Positions 27,920 through 36,564 of a stretch of DNA of 64,000 bases are shown one piece after another (the first letter of the stretch is position 1; every line of letters starts with the position of its first letter). Position numbers and translations under genes: made by a program. Location of the stretch: contig NZ_RRYI01000010.1 of the NCBI RefSeq assembly GCF_003931565.1, positions 102,230 to 166,229 of the forward strand. Direction: 5' to 3'. Origin of the DNA: Caulobacter sp. 602-1. GTDB taxonomy: Bacteria > Pseudomonadota > Alphaproteobacteria > Caulobacterales > Caulobacteraceae. The notes beneath the pieces are model-generated. The model searched no databases and was not told where the DNA came from. It saw only the letters and a program-made list of their open reading frames with translations.

Positions 27920-28806
27920 TCCGGTTCGGAGTCGATTTCGGCGGCACCAAGATCGAGGTCGCCGCCCTCAGCGAGGTCGGCGAGTTCGTCGCGCGCGTGC
28001 GAAAACCCAATCCCGGCGACTACGCGGCAGCCCTGGAAGTGGTGGCCGGGCTGCTGGCCGACGCCGAATGCATGGCGGGCGCGACCTGCGCGCGCCTGGG
28101 CCTGGGCATCCCCGGCTCGATCTCGCCGCGCACCGGCCTGATCCGCAACGCCAACAGCGTCTATCTGAACGGCCGCCCGTTCGGCGAAGACCTCGAGCAG
28201 CGCCTGGCGCGTCCGGTGCGCCTGGCCAACGACGCCAACTGCCTGGCGCTCTCCGAGGCCGCCGACGGCGCGGGAGCCGGGGCGCGCGTGGTGTTCGCGG
28301 CGATCCTGGGCACCGGCTGCGGCGGCGGCGTGGTCGTCGACGGCAAGATCATCGAGGGCCACAACGGCATTGGCGGCGAATGGGGTCACATGCCCCTGCC
28401 CTGGCCCAGGCCGGAAGAATATCCCGGTCCCGAGTGCTGGTGCGGCCGCAACGGATGTATGGAGAAATGGGTCGCGGGTCCGGCGTTCTCGCGCGACGCG
28501 GGCTTCCCCACGGGCCAGGAGACCATGGACGCCATTGAATCCGGCGACGCCTCTGCCGCCGCGGCGCTGGACCGCTATGTCGACCGCCTGGGCCGAGGCC
28601 TGGCCGCGATCTGCGACATCATCGATCCGGACGTCATCGTGCTGGGCGGCGGCATGTCGAACGTCGACGCGCTCTATGAGCGCCTGCCGGCCGCCATCGC
28701 CCCCCGCGTCTTCTCCGACGTCTTCGAGACGCCGGTGAAGAAGGCCGAGCATGGCGACAGCTCGGGCGTGCGCGGCGCGGTCTGGCTGTGGCCGCTGGAG
28801 GCCTAG
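27916..28806 (+). CDS. ROK-family sugar kinase (fructokinase/mannokinase-like)
   Basis: 297 residues from ATG 27916. ATP-binding motif FGVDFGGTKIEVAAL at the N-terminus, the sugar-binding and catalytic region in RLANDANCLALSEA and ILGTGCGGGVVVDG, and the ROK zinc motif GHMPLPWP...CWCGRNGCMEKWVAG (His plus three Cys). The family phosphorylates hexoses; the sequence resembles Mak-type fructokinases, but glucokinase or N-acetylhexosamine kinase cannot be excluded. Overlaps the HAD gene by four bases. Confidence 0.9.
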   Translation: MIRFGVDFGGTKIEVAALSEVGEFVARVRKPNPGDYAAALEVVAGLLADAECMAGATCARLGLGIPGSISPRTGLIRNANSVYLNGRPFGEDLEQRLARPVRLANDANCLALSEAADGAGAGARVVFAAILGTGCGGGVVVDGKIIEGHNGIGGEWGHMPLPWPRPEEYPGPECWCGRNGCMEKWVAGPAFSRDAGFPTGQETMDAIESGDASAAAALDRYVDRLGRGLAAICDIIDPDVIVLGGGMSNVDALYERLPAAIAPRVFSDVFETPVKKAEHGDSSGVRGAVWLWPLEA

Positions 28807-28816
28807 GGACGCTCCC

Positions 28817-30073
28817 ATGAAGTCCCTGTGCCGCGACTGCGGGTGGACCGGCGAGGCCAAGGCCGCGCGTTGTCCGTCGTGCCACTCGCCGCGGACGATC
28901 TTCCACGAGGAGCTGGGGACGCTCTCGATCGCCCACCTGGACTGCGACGCCTTCTACGCCTCGGTGGAAAAGCGCGATGATCCGTCCCTGCGCGACAAGC
29001 CGGTGATCGTCGGCGGGGGCAAGCGGGGGGTGGTGACCACCGCCTGCTATATCGCCCGCATGAGCGGCGCGCGCTCGGCGATGCCGATGTTCAAGGCGCT
29101 GAAGCTGTGCCCCGACGCCGTGGTCATCAAGCCGGACTTCGCCAAGTACAAGGAAGCCAGCCGCCGCATCCACGAGAAGCTGGATCGGCTGACGCCGCTG
29201 ATCCAGCCCCTGTCCCTGGACGAGGCCTGGATCGACCTGACGGGCACCGAGCGCCTGCATGGCGCGACGCCGGCGGCGATGCTCGCGCGGCTGCAGGCCG
29301 AGATCGAACGTGACATCGGCCTGACCGTCTCGATCGGCCTGGCCCCCAACAAGTTCCTGGCCAAGATCGCGTCGGAACTGGACAAGCCGCGCGGTTTCTC
29401 GGCGATCGGGGCGGCCGAGGCGCAAGCGTTCCTGGCCGGCAAGCCCGTGGGCATCCTGCCCGGCGTCGGGCCGGCCACGGTCTCCAGCCTCGCCGAGATC
29501 GGCCTGAAGACCGTCGGCGACATCGCCGCCGCCGACCTGAAGCTGCTGGCCAATCGGCTGGGCTCGGGCGGCCTGCGCCTGCACCGCCTGGCCCACGGCC
29601 AGGACAGCCGCATGGTCGATCCCGACCAGTCACGCAAGACGATCAGCGCCGAGACCACGTTCAACGACGACCTGCACAAGCGCGACGCGCTGGAAGACGA
29701 GCTCTGGCCGCTGTGCGAGAAGGTCGCCAAGCAGGCCCGCAAGGAAGGCGTGGCCGGCCGCGTGGCGACGCTGAAGCTGCGCACCCCCGACTTCAAGATC
29801 CACACCCGCCGCCGCACCCTTGCCGTGCCGACCCAGACGGCCCGCACCCTGTTCCAGGTGGCGCGAGAACTGCTGGCGGCCGAAAAGCCCGGCCTCTCCT
29901 ATCGCCTGATCGGCGCGGGCCTGACCGAGTTCGTCGACGCCGAGACCGCCGGCTCGGACATGTTCGCCGAAGACGAGCGTCGCACCTTGAGGAACGAAAC
30001 CGCCATCGACGCCCTGCGCGGCAAGTTCGGCGCCGCGGCCGTGGTCAGCGGACGGGCGCTGAAGAGTCGCTGA
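28817..30073 (+). CDS. dinB: DNA polymerase IV with N-terminal zinc ribbon
   Basis: Y-family error-prone polymerase. 418 residues from ATG 28817. An N-terminal module of about 25 residues has four Cys (Cys5, Cys8, Cys19, Cys22: CRDCGW...CPSCHS), a likely zinc ribbon not found in the E. coli enzyme. The palm begins at IAHLDCDAFYASVE (Asp42, Asp44) with the second acidic pair in SLDEAWIDLT, then helix-hairpin-helix GILPGVGPATVSSL and the little-finger domain. It ends at LKSR, with no clear beta-clamp peptide at the very end. It starts 10 bp behind the ROK gene. Confidence 0.93.
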   Translation: MKSLCRDCGWTGEAKAARCPSCHSPRTIFHEELGTLSIAHLDCDAFYASVEKRDDPSLRDKPVIVGGGKRGVVTTACYIARMSGARSAMPMFKALKLCPDAVVIKPDFAKYKEASRRIHEKLDRLTPLIQPLSLDEAWIDLTGTERLHGATPAAMLARLQAEIERDIGLTVSIGLAPNKFLAKIASELDKPRGFSAIGAAEAQAFLAGKPVGILPGVGPATVSSLAEIGLKTVGDIAAADLKLLANRLGSGGLRLHRLAHGQDSRMVDPDQSRKTISAETTFNDDLHKRDALEDELWPLCEKVAKQARKEGVAGRVATLKLRTPDFKIHTRRRTLAVPTQTARTLFQVARELLAAEKPGLSYRLIGAGLTEFVDAETAGSDMFAEDERRTLRNETAIDALRGKFGAAAVVSGRALKSR

Positions 30074-30401
30074 GCGAGTTGTCCCGAGTCGCGTCGTCGC
30101 CCCTCTTGCGCGACAGCTTGTCGCTAACCATTTGGGCCTCTCCCCCGAGCCTTTTGCCTGCAGAAGGCTCTAACCCCTAAACAATCAAAGCTTGGCAGGC
30201 GCCGAAACCGCTCGCACTTTCGGCCGCCACGCTTTGGGAACCGTTCGCTGGCGGCCTTCGCTCTCCCAATCGTGAAGCCGTTTTCCGAGGCGCCCCTGTG
30301 TTAAAGCGGCGCAGACGCGTCTCGGGCTCTTCCAAAGCCGTCGCGTTTCCATATCTAATTCAGACAGGCGGGTGATTTGCCCGCCGGGAGAGAACAAGTC
30401 G
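30074..30401. other. Intergenic region upstream of clpS
   Basis: 328 bp between dinB and clpS. No ORF looks coding. It holds the two-hairpin repeat at 30147-30236 (listed separately) and, right before the clpS ribosome site, a 6-bp hairpin (30367-30372 with 30380-30385) whose 3' arm abuts GGGAG. The clpSA promoter must lie between about 30240 and 30360. Confidence 0.6.
30147..30236 (+). repeat. Composite two-hairpin repeat, copy 1
   Basis: Hairpin I: GAGCCTT (30147-30153) pairs with AAGGCTC (30164-30170). A 15-nt linker follows. Hairpin II: outer arms CAAAGC (30186-30191) and GCTTTG (30231-30236), inner core GCCGAAACCG, CTCG, CACTTTCGGC at 30201-30224. Same order and orientation as the three other copies. 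Confidence 0.75.
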
Positions 30402-30731
30402 ATGGCCGAGCGGAAGCAAGGCGGACAAAGCAACGGCGCTGGGTCGTCGGTCGTCACGGAAGTGAAGCCGAAGACGCAGAAGCCTTCGCTATATCGAGTT
30501 CTGATTCTCAACGACGACTACACTCCCATGGAGTTCGTCGTTTACGTGCTCGAACGGTTCTTCAACAAGTCGCGTGAAGACGCCACGCGCATCATGCTCC
30601 ACGTCCATCAGAACGGCGTGGGGGTGTGCGGCGTCTACACTTACGAAGTCGCAGAGACCAAGGTCGCGCAAGTCATCGACTCGGCGCGACGTCATCAGCA
30701 CCCCCTGCAGTGCACCATGGAAAAGGACTGA
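30402..30731 (+). CDS. clpS: ATP-dependent Clp protease adaptor ClpS
   Basis: Delivers N-degron substrates to ClpAP. 109 residues from ATG 30402 (ribosome site GGGAGAGAA); an upstream in-frame ATG at 30372 lies in the leader. A disordered N-terminal extension precedes the core LYRVLILNDDYTPMEFVVYVLERFF, with the Asn-Asp-Asp N-degron pocket, then MLHVHQNGVGVCGVYTYEVAETK. Stop and clpA start are separated by 10 bp. Confidence 0.97.
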   Translation: MAERKQGGQSNGAGSSVVTEVKPKTQKPSLYRVLILNDDYTPMEFVVYVLERFFNKSREDATRIMLHVHQNGVGVCGVYTYEVAETKVAQVIDSARRHQHPLQCTMEKD

Positions 30732-30741
30732 GGAGCCCCCA

Positions 30742-33072
30742 TTGCCCTCTTTTTCGCGCCCCCTGGAAGAGTCCCTGCATCGCGCCGTCGCCTACGCCAA
30801 CCAGCGTAAGCACGAGTACGCGACGCTGGAGCATCTTCTGCTCTCCCTGACCGACGACGAGGACGCCGCCGGAGTCATGCGTGCGTGCGATGTCGATCTC
30901 ACCGCGCTGAAGAAGAGCCTCTCGAACTATCTCGACGTCGAACTGGCCTCGCTGGTCGTCGACGACGACGAGGACGCCAAGCCGACCGCCGGCTTCCAGC
31001 GCGTGATCCAGCGCGCGGTGATCCACGTCCAGTCGTCGGGCCGCGAAGAAGTGACGGGCGCCAACGTCCTGGTCGCCATCTTCTCCGAACGCGAAAGCCA
31101 CGCCGCCTACTTCCTGCAGGAGCAGGACATGACGCGGTACGACGCGGTCAACTTCATCGCCCATGGCATCGCCAAGAAGGCCGGCGCCTCGGAGCCCAAG
31201 AACGTCAAGGGCGCCAACGCCGGCTCGAACGCGACCGAGGACGACGGTGAGAAGCCGAACGCCAAGACGGGCGGCGAGGCCCTGGAAGCCTATTGCGTCG
31301 ACCTCAACGAAAAGGCCCGCCAGGGCAAGGTCGACCCGCTGATCGGCCGCGCGAACGAAGTGGAACGCGCGATCCAGATCCTGTGCCGTCGCACCAAGAA
31401 CAACCCGCTGCTGGTCGGAGATCCCGGCGTCGGTAAGACCGCCATCGCCGAAGGTCTGGCCCGGAAGATCATCACCAACCAGGTCCCCGAAGTCCTGGCC
31501 GGCGCCACCATCTACTCGCTCGACATGGGCGCGCTGCTGGCCGGCACCCGCTATCGCGGCGACTTCGAGGAACGCGTCAAGCAGGTGGTCAAGGAACTGG
31601 AGAACCACCCGAACGCGGTGCTGTTCATCGACGAGATCCACACCGTGATCGGCGCCGGCGCGACCAGCGGCGGGGCGATGGACGCCTCCAACCTGCTGAA
31701 GCCGGCCCTGGCCTCGGGCAGCCTGCGCTGCATGGGCTCGACCACCTACAAGGAGTTCCGCCAGCACTTCGAGAAGGATCGGGCCCTGGTCCGTCGCTTC
31801 CAGAAGATCGACGTGAACGAGCCGTCGGTGGACGACACCGTCAAGATCCTCAAGGGGCTGAAGAGCTACTACGAGGACTTCCACAAGCTGAAGTACACGA
31901 ACGACGCCATCAAGGTGGCCGTCGAGCTGTCGGCCAAGTACATCACCGACCGCAAGCTGCCCGACAAGGCGATCGACGTGATCGACGAGGCGGGCGCTGG
32001 CCAGATGCTGTTGCCGGAAGGCCGCCGCAAGAAGGTCCTGGGCGTCAAGGAGATCGAAGCCGTCGTGGCCAAGATCGCCCGTATCCCGCCCAAGTCGGTC
32101 AGCAAGTCGGACACCGAGGCGCTGAAGGAGCTGGAAACGGACCTGAAGCGCGCCGTGTTCGGTCAGGACGACGCGATCCTGCAGCTGTCCTCGGCCATGA
32201 AGCTGGCGCGCGCCGGTCTTCGCGACGCGGACAAGCCGATCGGCTCGTTCCTGTTCAGCGGCCCCACCGGCGTCGGCAAGACCGAAGCCGCCAAGCAGCT
32301 GGCCCAGACCCTGGGCATCGAGATGATCCGCTTCGACATGTCGGAGTACATGGAACGCCATACCGTGAGCCGCCTGATCGGCGCCCCTCCCGGCTATGTC
32401 GGCTATGACCAGGGCGGCCAGCTGACCGACGCCGTCGATCAGCACCCGCACGCGGTCGTGCTGCTCGACGAAATCGAGAAGGCTCACCAGGACGTCTACA
32501 ACATCCTGCTGCAGGTCATGGACCACGGGGTTCTGACCGACTCCAACGGCAAGAAGGTCGATTTCCGCAACGTGGTCCTGATCATGACCACCAATGCGGG
32601 CGCCTCGGACGCCCAACGCCAGTCCATCGGCTTTGGTCGCGACAAGGTGGTCGGCGAGGAAGAGGCCGCCCTCAAGCGCCTGTTCACGCCGGAATTCCGC
32701 AACCGCCTCGACGCGGTCGTGGCCTTCAAGCCGCTGACGCCGGAGATCATCCGCCAGGTCGTGCAGAAGTTCGTCATGCAGATGGAGGCCCAGCTGGCCG
32801 ACCGGAACGTGACGATCTCGCTGAGCGACGACGCGGCCGACTGGCTGGCCAAGAACGGCTTCGACGAGCTCTACGGCGCCCGGCCGCTGGGTCGCGTCAT
32901 CCAGGAGCACATCAAGAAGCCCCTGGCCGACGACATCCTGTTCGGACGCCTGGTCCGCGGCGGCCACGTCAGGGTGGTCCTCGAGAACGGCAAGATCGCC
33001 TTCGAAATCGAAGGCGCGCCCGACCCGAAGGCCAGCAAGACCGACGAAGCCGAGCCGGCTCTGGTCGAATAG
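30742..33072 (+). CDS. clpA: ATP-dependent Clp protease ATP-binding subunit ClpA
   Basis: AAA+ unfoldase of ClpAP. 776 residues starting at a TTG codon at 30742, with AGGAG six bases before; no ATG fits, since the next in-frame ATG is inside the N-domain. N-domain (LPSFSRPLEESLHRAV onward), first AAA module with Walker A GDPGVGKT (about residue 226) and Walker B VLFIDEIHT, second module with Walker A GPTGVGKT (about residue 507) and Walker B VVLLDEIEKAH. The C-terminal part keeps the ClpP-binding type of loop region. Operon with clpS. Confidence 0.96.
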   Translation: MPSFSRPLEESLHRAVAYANQRKHEYATLEHLLLSLTDDEDAAGVMRACDVDLTALKKSLSNYLDVELASLVVDDDEDAKPTAGFQRVIQRAVIHVQSSGREEVTGANVLVAIFSERESHAAYFLQEQDMTRYDAVNFIAHGIAKKAGASEPKNVKGANAGSNATEDDGEKPNAKTGGEALEAYCVDLNEKARQGKVDPLIGRANEVERAIQILCRRTKNNPLLVGDPGVGKTAIAEGLARKIITNQVPEVLAGATIYSLDMGALLAGTRYRGDFEERVKQVVKELENHPNAVLFIDEIHTVIGAGATSGGAMDASNLLKPALASGSLRCMGSTTYKEFRQHFEKDRALVRRFQKIDVNEPSVDDTVKILKGLKSYYEDFHKLKYTNDAIKVAVELSAKYITDRKLPDKAIDVIDEAGAGQMLLPEGRRKKVLGVKEIEAVVAKIARIPPKSVSKSDTEALKELETDLKRAVFGQDDAILQLSSAMKLARAGLRDADKPIGSFLFSGPTGVGKTEAAKQLAQTLGIEMIRFDMSEYMERHTVSRLIGAPPGYVGYDQGGQLTDAVDQHPHAVVLLDEIEKAHQDVYNILLQVMDHGVLTDSNGKKVDFRNVVLIMTTNAGASDAQRQSIGFGRDKVVGEEEAALKRLFTPEFRNRLDAVVAFKPLTPEIIRQVVQKFVMQMEAQLADRNVTISLSDDAADWLAKNGFDELYGARPLGRVIQEHIKKPLADDILFGRLVRGGHVRVVLENGKIAFEIEGAPDPKASKTDEAEPALVE

Positions 33073-33094
33073 GCTTAAGTCGAAAGGCCTAGCG

Positions 33095-33125
33095 AAGGGC
33101 CCGGAGCGATCCGGGCCCTTTTTCG
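33095..33125 (+). terminator. Rho-independent terminator of clpSA
   Basis: A perfect 11-bp stem (33095-33105 with 33110-33120), GCGA loop, followed by TTTCGTTT. It lies 22 nt after the clpA stop. Confidence 0.85.
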
Positions 33126-33162
33126 TTTAGAATGCCTCCATCAAGCCGGTCCTTAGACGCGC

Positions 33163-33606
33163 TCAGCGCCGGTGGCGGCCGCCGGCGGCGATCAACAGCG
33201 TCTCGGCGGCTTGAGCGTCAAGAGCCGAAGGATTGAACCCATTCAGGCCGACCTCGGCCAGCAACGCGTGATCGGCCGCGCCCAACCGGTGCTGACCCAT
33301 GTTCCAGTCACGGAACAGACGGCGTTCGGCGGGGCCGCCATAGATCCGGACTAGATCCGCGTGGCGCGGATCCGCGGCGATCCGGTCATAGATCGCCTCC
33401 ACCCGTTTCGCGGGGCCTTCGAGCAGTTGCAGGAAACGCCCCTCGCCCGCCATCAGCAGGCCGGTGACGTCATCCAGACGGTTGCTTTGGATCGACTTGG
33501 CGATGATCGCCCGCAGGACCTCGTCAAAGCCCTGCGCTGGTCCGGTGAACCGGCTCGCGTAGATCAACCGGTGCAGGCCGCCGCGATCATTCTCGTCCGA
33601 GGTCAT
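33163..33606 (-). CDS. BLUF-domain blue-light photoreceptor
   Basis: 147 residues from ATG 33606 (GGAG at good spacing); an ATG at 33633 is the alternative. FAD-binding BLUF domain: Tyr16 in LHRLIYASRF, Asn42 in QSNRLDDVTGLL and Gln60 in GRFLQLLEG are the three residues of the photocycle. The later WNMGQHRL matches the C-terminal strand with Trp/Met. There is no output domain beyond short helices, so it likely signals by protein contact. Convergent with the clpA terminator. Confidence 0.9.
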   Translation of the reverse strand: MTSDENDRGGLHRLIYASRFTGPAQGFDEVLRAIIAKSIQSNRLDDVTGLLMAGEGRFLQLLEGPAKRVEAIYDRIAADPRHADLVRIYGGPAERRLFRDWNMGQHRLGAADHALLAEVGLNGFNPSALDAQAAETLLIAAGGRHRR

Positions 33607-33696
33607 GGCGCGCTCCGCGAATATCCAGTTCAAGGCGCCCGTACGAAATTCGTTGCGCGCCCTTCGGCTGATACCCGACCCAGGATTTGAAACCGC

Positions 33697-34131
33697 CTAA
33701 AGCGCCGCGGAAATCTTCGCCGCCAGGGCCTTCAGGTCCTCGACATTGGCCATGCCGCCCTCGCCGTGGCGGCCCAGCGCCTCGCCCTCGTAGCGGGGAA
33801 TGACGTGGAAATGCAGGTGGAAGATCGTCTGTCCGGCCGGGGCGCCGTTGAACTGGGTGACGACAACGCCGTCCGGCTTCAGGGCCGAGACCACGGCGCG
33901 CACCAGCTTCTGGGTGGCGGCGGCGAGGTCGCTGAGCACCTCGGGTTCGACCTCGAGGATATTGCGCGCCTGGCTGATCTTGGAGATCACCAGGGCGTGG
34001 CCGCGCGACTGCGGGAAGACGTCCATGAAGGCCAGGACCTTTTCGTCCTCGAACAGCTTCACGCTGGGGATCTCGCCGCGGATGATCTTGGCGAAGATGT
34101 TGTCGGCGTCGTAGCGTCCGTCGAGGCTCAT
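33697..34131 (-). CDS. HIT-family nucleotide-binding hydrolase
   Basis: 144 residues from ATG 34131; the open frame upstream is not coding (it runs antisense to the next gene). Typical HIT protein (Hint type): NIFAKIIRGEIPSVKLFED at the start, FMDVFPQSRGHALVISK, and the His triad HLHFHVIPRYEGE. It hydrolyses nucleotide phosphoramidates in the family, a broad housekeeping role. Divergent from the DUF4287 gene with 54 bp between. Confidence 0.93.
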   Translation of the reverse strand: MSLDGRYDADNIFAKIIRGEIPSVKLFEDEKVLAFMDVFPQSRGHALVISKISQARNILEVEPEVLSDLAAATQKLVRAVVSALKPDGVVVTQFNGAPAGQTIFHLHFHVIPRYEGEALGRHGEGGMANVEDLKALAAKISAAL

Positions 34132-34185
34132 GACCGTCTCCTGTTTGGATGACTGGTCGTAGCAAACCGGGGGACGCGCGCAACC

Positions 34186-34767
34186 ATGGACACCCAGCCG
34201 AGGGGCCTGACGGAGCAGCAATGGAAGTGGTTCGCCTCGGTCAAGGCCAACCTGGAGCGCGAGACCGGCAAGACCCTGGACGCGTGGGTCGAGATCGTTC
34301 GCCGCGAGTGTCAGGAGACCAGGCCCCGCGCCCGCGCCGATTGGCTCAAGGCGACCTATGGCGTCGGTCAGAACCGCGCGGCCGCCATCTTCTCGGTCGC
34401 CTTTCCGTCCGAAATGGGCTGGGACGACGCCGACGGCCTGCGCGCGGCGCTGTGGACCGATCCGGCCTCGACGGCGATCCTGGAGGCGGTCGAGACCGCC
34501 GTCGCCGACTTTCAGGACCTCGTCATGGGGCAGCGCAAGGGCTTCACGGCCTGGTCGCGCAAGGCGCAGTTCGCGGCCCTGAAGCCGGTGAAGGGCGGCG
34601 CGGCGATGCTGGGCCTGGCCGTGGCGCCCGACGACGCCCCAGGCCCTCTTGAGCCCAGGAACGAAGGCTGGTCCGAACGCCTGAAAACCAAGCTTCCGCT
34701 GGCCTCGCCCGCCGAGGTCGATGACGCGGTCAAGGCGCTGCTGAAGGCCGCCTGGGAGCGGTCCTGA
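34186..34767 (+). CDS. DUF4287-domain protein
   Basis: 193 residues. N-terminal DUF4287 pattern (ERETGKTLDAWVEIVRR, then RADWLKATYGVGQNRAAAI), and a C-terminal helical region beginning about residue 95 with a DUF5655-like AFAALKP-type strand (KAQFAALKPVKGGAAML). No catalytic site is evident. Function unknown; it lies next to a flavin-binding-fold protein gene on the same strand. Confidence 0.8.
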   Translation: MDTQPRGLTEQQWKWFASVKANLERETGKTLDAWVEIVRRECQETRPRARADWLKATYGVGQNRAAAIFSVAFPSEMGWDDADGLRAALWTDPASTAILEAVETAVADFQDLVMGQRKGFTAWSRKAQFAALKPVKGGAAMLGLAVAPDDAPGPLEPRNEGWSERLKTKLPLASPAEVDDAVKALLKAAWERS

Positions 34768-34829
34768 ACCTTCACCCTGGGAACGGCGTCTCGACCTCGC
34801 CGTTGGTCTTCGCGAACAAGGAGACCACA

Positions 34830-35318
34830 ATGTCCAACGACGCTGATCTGGCCGAAAAATTCTGGAAGGCGCTGAAGTCCGACCGCACCGTGATGCTGGG
34901 CCTGCCCGACGTCGAAGGCGGTCGCGCCCAGCCGATGACCGCGATCATCGAAGGCGACCATTCGGGCCCGATCTGGATCTTCAGCGCGGTCGACGTCGAT
35001 CTCGTCCAGGCTGTCGAGGGCCAGACACGCGACGCGCTGCTGCACTTCGCCTCCAAGGGACACGAGGTCTTCGCCACCGTCGACGGGTCATTGCGGATCG
35101 ACAACGACCGCACCACCATCGAGCGCCTGTGGAACCCCTTCGTCGCGGCCTGGTACGAGGGCAAGGACGATCCGAAGCTGCGCCTGCTGCGCTTCGAACC
35201 GGGCGACGCCCAGATCTGGCTGAACGAACACAGCCTGTTCGCGGGCGTGAAGATGCTGCTCGGGGTCGACCCGAAGACGGACTACAAGGACAAGGTCGGT
35301 GAAGTGCGGCTGAGTTAG
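34830..35318 (+). CDS. Pyridoxamine 5'-phosphate oxidase-fold protein (general stress type)
   Basis: 162 residues from ATG 34830 with AGGAGACC before it. The split-barrel fold of the general stress protein 26 group: FWKALKSDRTVMLGL, PMTAIIEGDHSGPIWIFSAVD, then DRTTIERLWNPFVAAWYEGKDDPKLRLLRF and DAQIWLN. The group binds flavin nucleotides and is linked to stress; no true PNPOx activity is implied. Confidence 0.88.
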   Translation: MSNDADLAEKFWKALKSDRTVMLGLPDVEGGRAQPMTAIIEGDHSGPIWIFSAVDVDLVQAVEGQTRDALLHFASKGHEVFATVDGSLRIDNDRTTIERLWNPFVAAWYEGKDDPKLRLLRFEPGDAQIWLNEHSLFAGVKMLLGVDPKTDYKDKVGEVRLS

Positions 35319-35391
35319 GCCGCATCCCAACAGCTCTCGTCATTCCGGAAGCCTCGCGGAGGCTGTCCGGGATGGCGGGCCGCGGGACGCG

Positions 35392-36564
35392 CTATCGCTC
35401 TTCCCGGAACGGCGAATACTCTTCCGTCAGCATGGCGATGTCGCTCTCGACCGCCTCGCGCTCGCGCTCGAGGTAGCGCGCCACCGGCTCGCGCAGGGCC
35501 GGGTCGGCGATCCAGTGGGCCGAATAGACCGCGCTGGGCAGATACCCGCGGGCGATCTTGTGCTGGCCCTGCGCCCCGGCCTCGACGCGCGGCAGGCCCA
35601 GCCGGATCGCGTGTTCGATGGCCTGATAGTAGCAGAGCTCGAAATGCAGGAACGGCACGTCCTCGGTGCAGCCCCAGTGGCGGCCGTAGAGACAGTCGCG
35701 GCCCAGCAGGTTCAGCGCCCCCGCGATCCACGGTCCGCCCGGCCGCCGGGCCAGGATCAGCAGCACCTTATCGGCCATCCGCGCGTGCAGCATCGAGAAG
35801 AAGCGGCGGTTGAGATACGGCCTTCCCCACTTCCTCGATCCCGTGTCCATGTAGAAGCCATAGAAGGCGTCCCAGTGATCCTCGGTCAGGTCGTCGCCGG
35901 TCAGGGCCACGATCTCCAAGCCATCCTGGGCGTCGCGGCGTTCGCGGCGGATGGTCTTGCGGCGATTGGCCGACAGGGCCGCCAGGAAGTCGTCGAAGGT
36001 CGCGTAGCCCCGGTTTTCCCAATGGTACTGCTGGTCCTGACGCAACAGCATGCCGCGCTCGCCCATCCAGGCCCACTCGTCCTCCACAGGGAAGGTCACG
36101 TGCAGCGACGAGGCGCCCATCCGCTCGCACAGGGTCAGGGCTCCGCCCAGCAGGGCCGAGCGCCCTTCATCGACATCGACCCCTGGCCGCACGACGAGCC
36201 GCGAGCCGGTGACCGGCGAGAACGGCGAAGAGCACTGGAGCTTTGGGTAGTACCGGCCGCCTGCCCGCTCGTACGCGTCGGCCCAGGCGTGGTCGAAAAC
36301 ATATTCGCCCTGACTGTGGGACTTCAGATAGAGCGGCATGACGCCAGCGACGACGTCGTTCTCGTCCAGAACCGAGAGGTGTTGCGGCGCCCAGCCGGCG
36401 CGCGCGCCGACGCAGCCGCTTTCCTCCAGGATCGACAGGAAGTCGTAGCTGATGAACGGATCACCGGTGGGGTTCGCGCAGGCGTCCCAGGCGTCCTTGC
36501 CGATCTCGGCGATCTCGCGATGGACGCGAACCGCCGACTGGACGCCCACCGGGCCCGAACTCAC
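35392..36564 (-). CDS. FemAB/GNAT-like acyltransferase (DUF482 group)
   Basis: 390 residues from GTG 36564, which overlaps the upstream gene stop by four bases (GTGA). The protein belongs to the peptidogalycan/DUF482 group: DPFISYDFLSILEESGCV near the start, YYPKLQCSSPFSPVTGSRL, RRKTIRRERRDAQ and the C-terminal LYGRHWGCTEDVPFLHFELCYYQ and EAGAQGQHKIARGY. The double GNAT-like fold suggests transfer of an acyl group, but substrate is unknown. Last gene of a three-gene operon with a phosphodiesterase and a Rid protein. Confidence 0.85.
   Translation of the reverse strand: MSSGPVGVQSAVRVHREIAEIGKDAWDACANPTGDPFISYDFLSILEESGCVGARAGWAPQHLSVLDENDVVAGVMPLYLKSHSQGEYVFDHAWADAYERAGGRYYPKLQCSSPFSPVTGSRLVVRPGVDVDEGRSALLGGALTLCERMGASSLHVTFPVEDEWAWMGERGMLLRQDQQYHWENRGYATFDDFLAALSANRRKTIRRERRDAQDGLEIVALTGDDLTEDHWDAFYGFYMDTGSRKWGRPYLNRRFFSMLHARMADKVLLILARRPGGPWIAGALNLLGRDCLYGRHWGCTEDVPFLHFELCYYQAIEHAIRLGLPRVEAGAQGQHKIARGYLPSAVYSAHWIADPALREPVARYLEREREAVESDIAMLTEEYSPFREER

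Noticed and set aside
30185..30511. 108-codon minus-strand frame across the clpS start
   Set aside because: Antisense to the clpS leader and coding region, no ribosome site and no family pattern.
30673..32967. 764-codon open frame on the minus strand over clpA
   Set aside because: Antisense shadow; no domain pattern. The plus-strand ClpA is complete.
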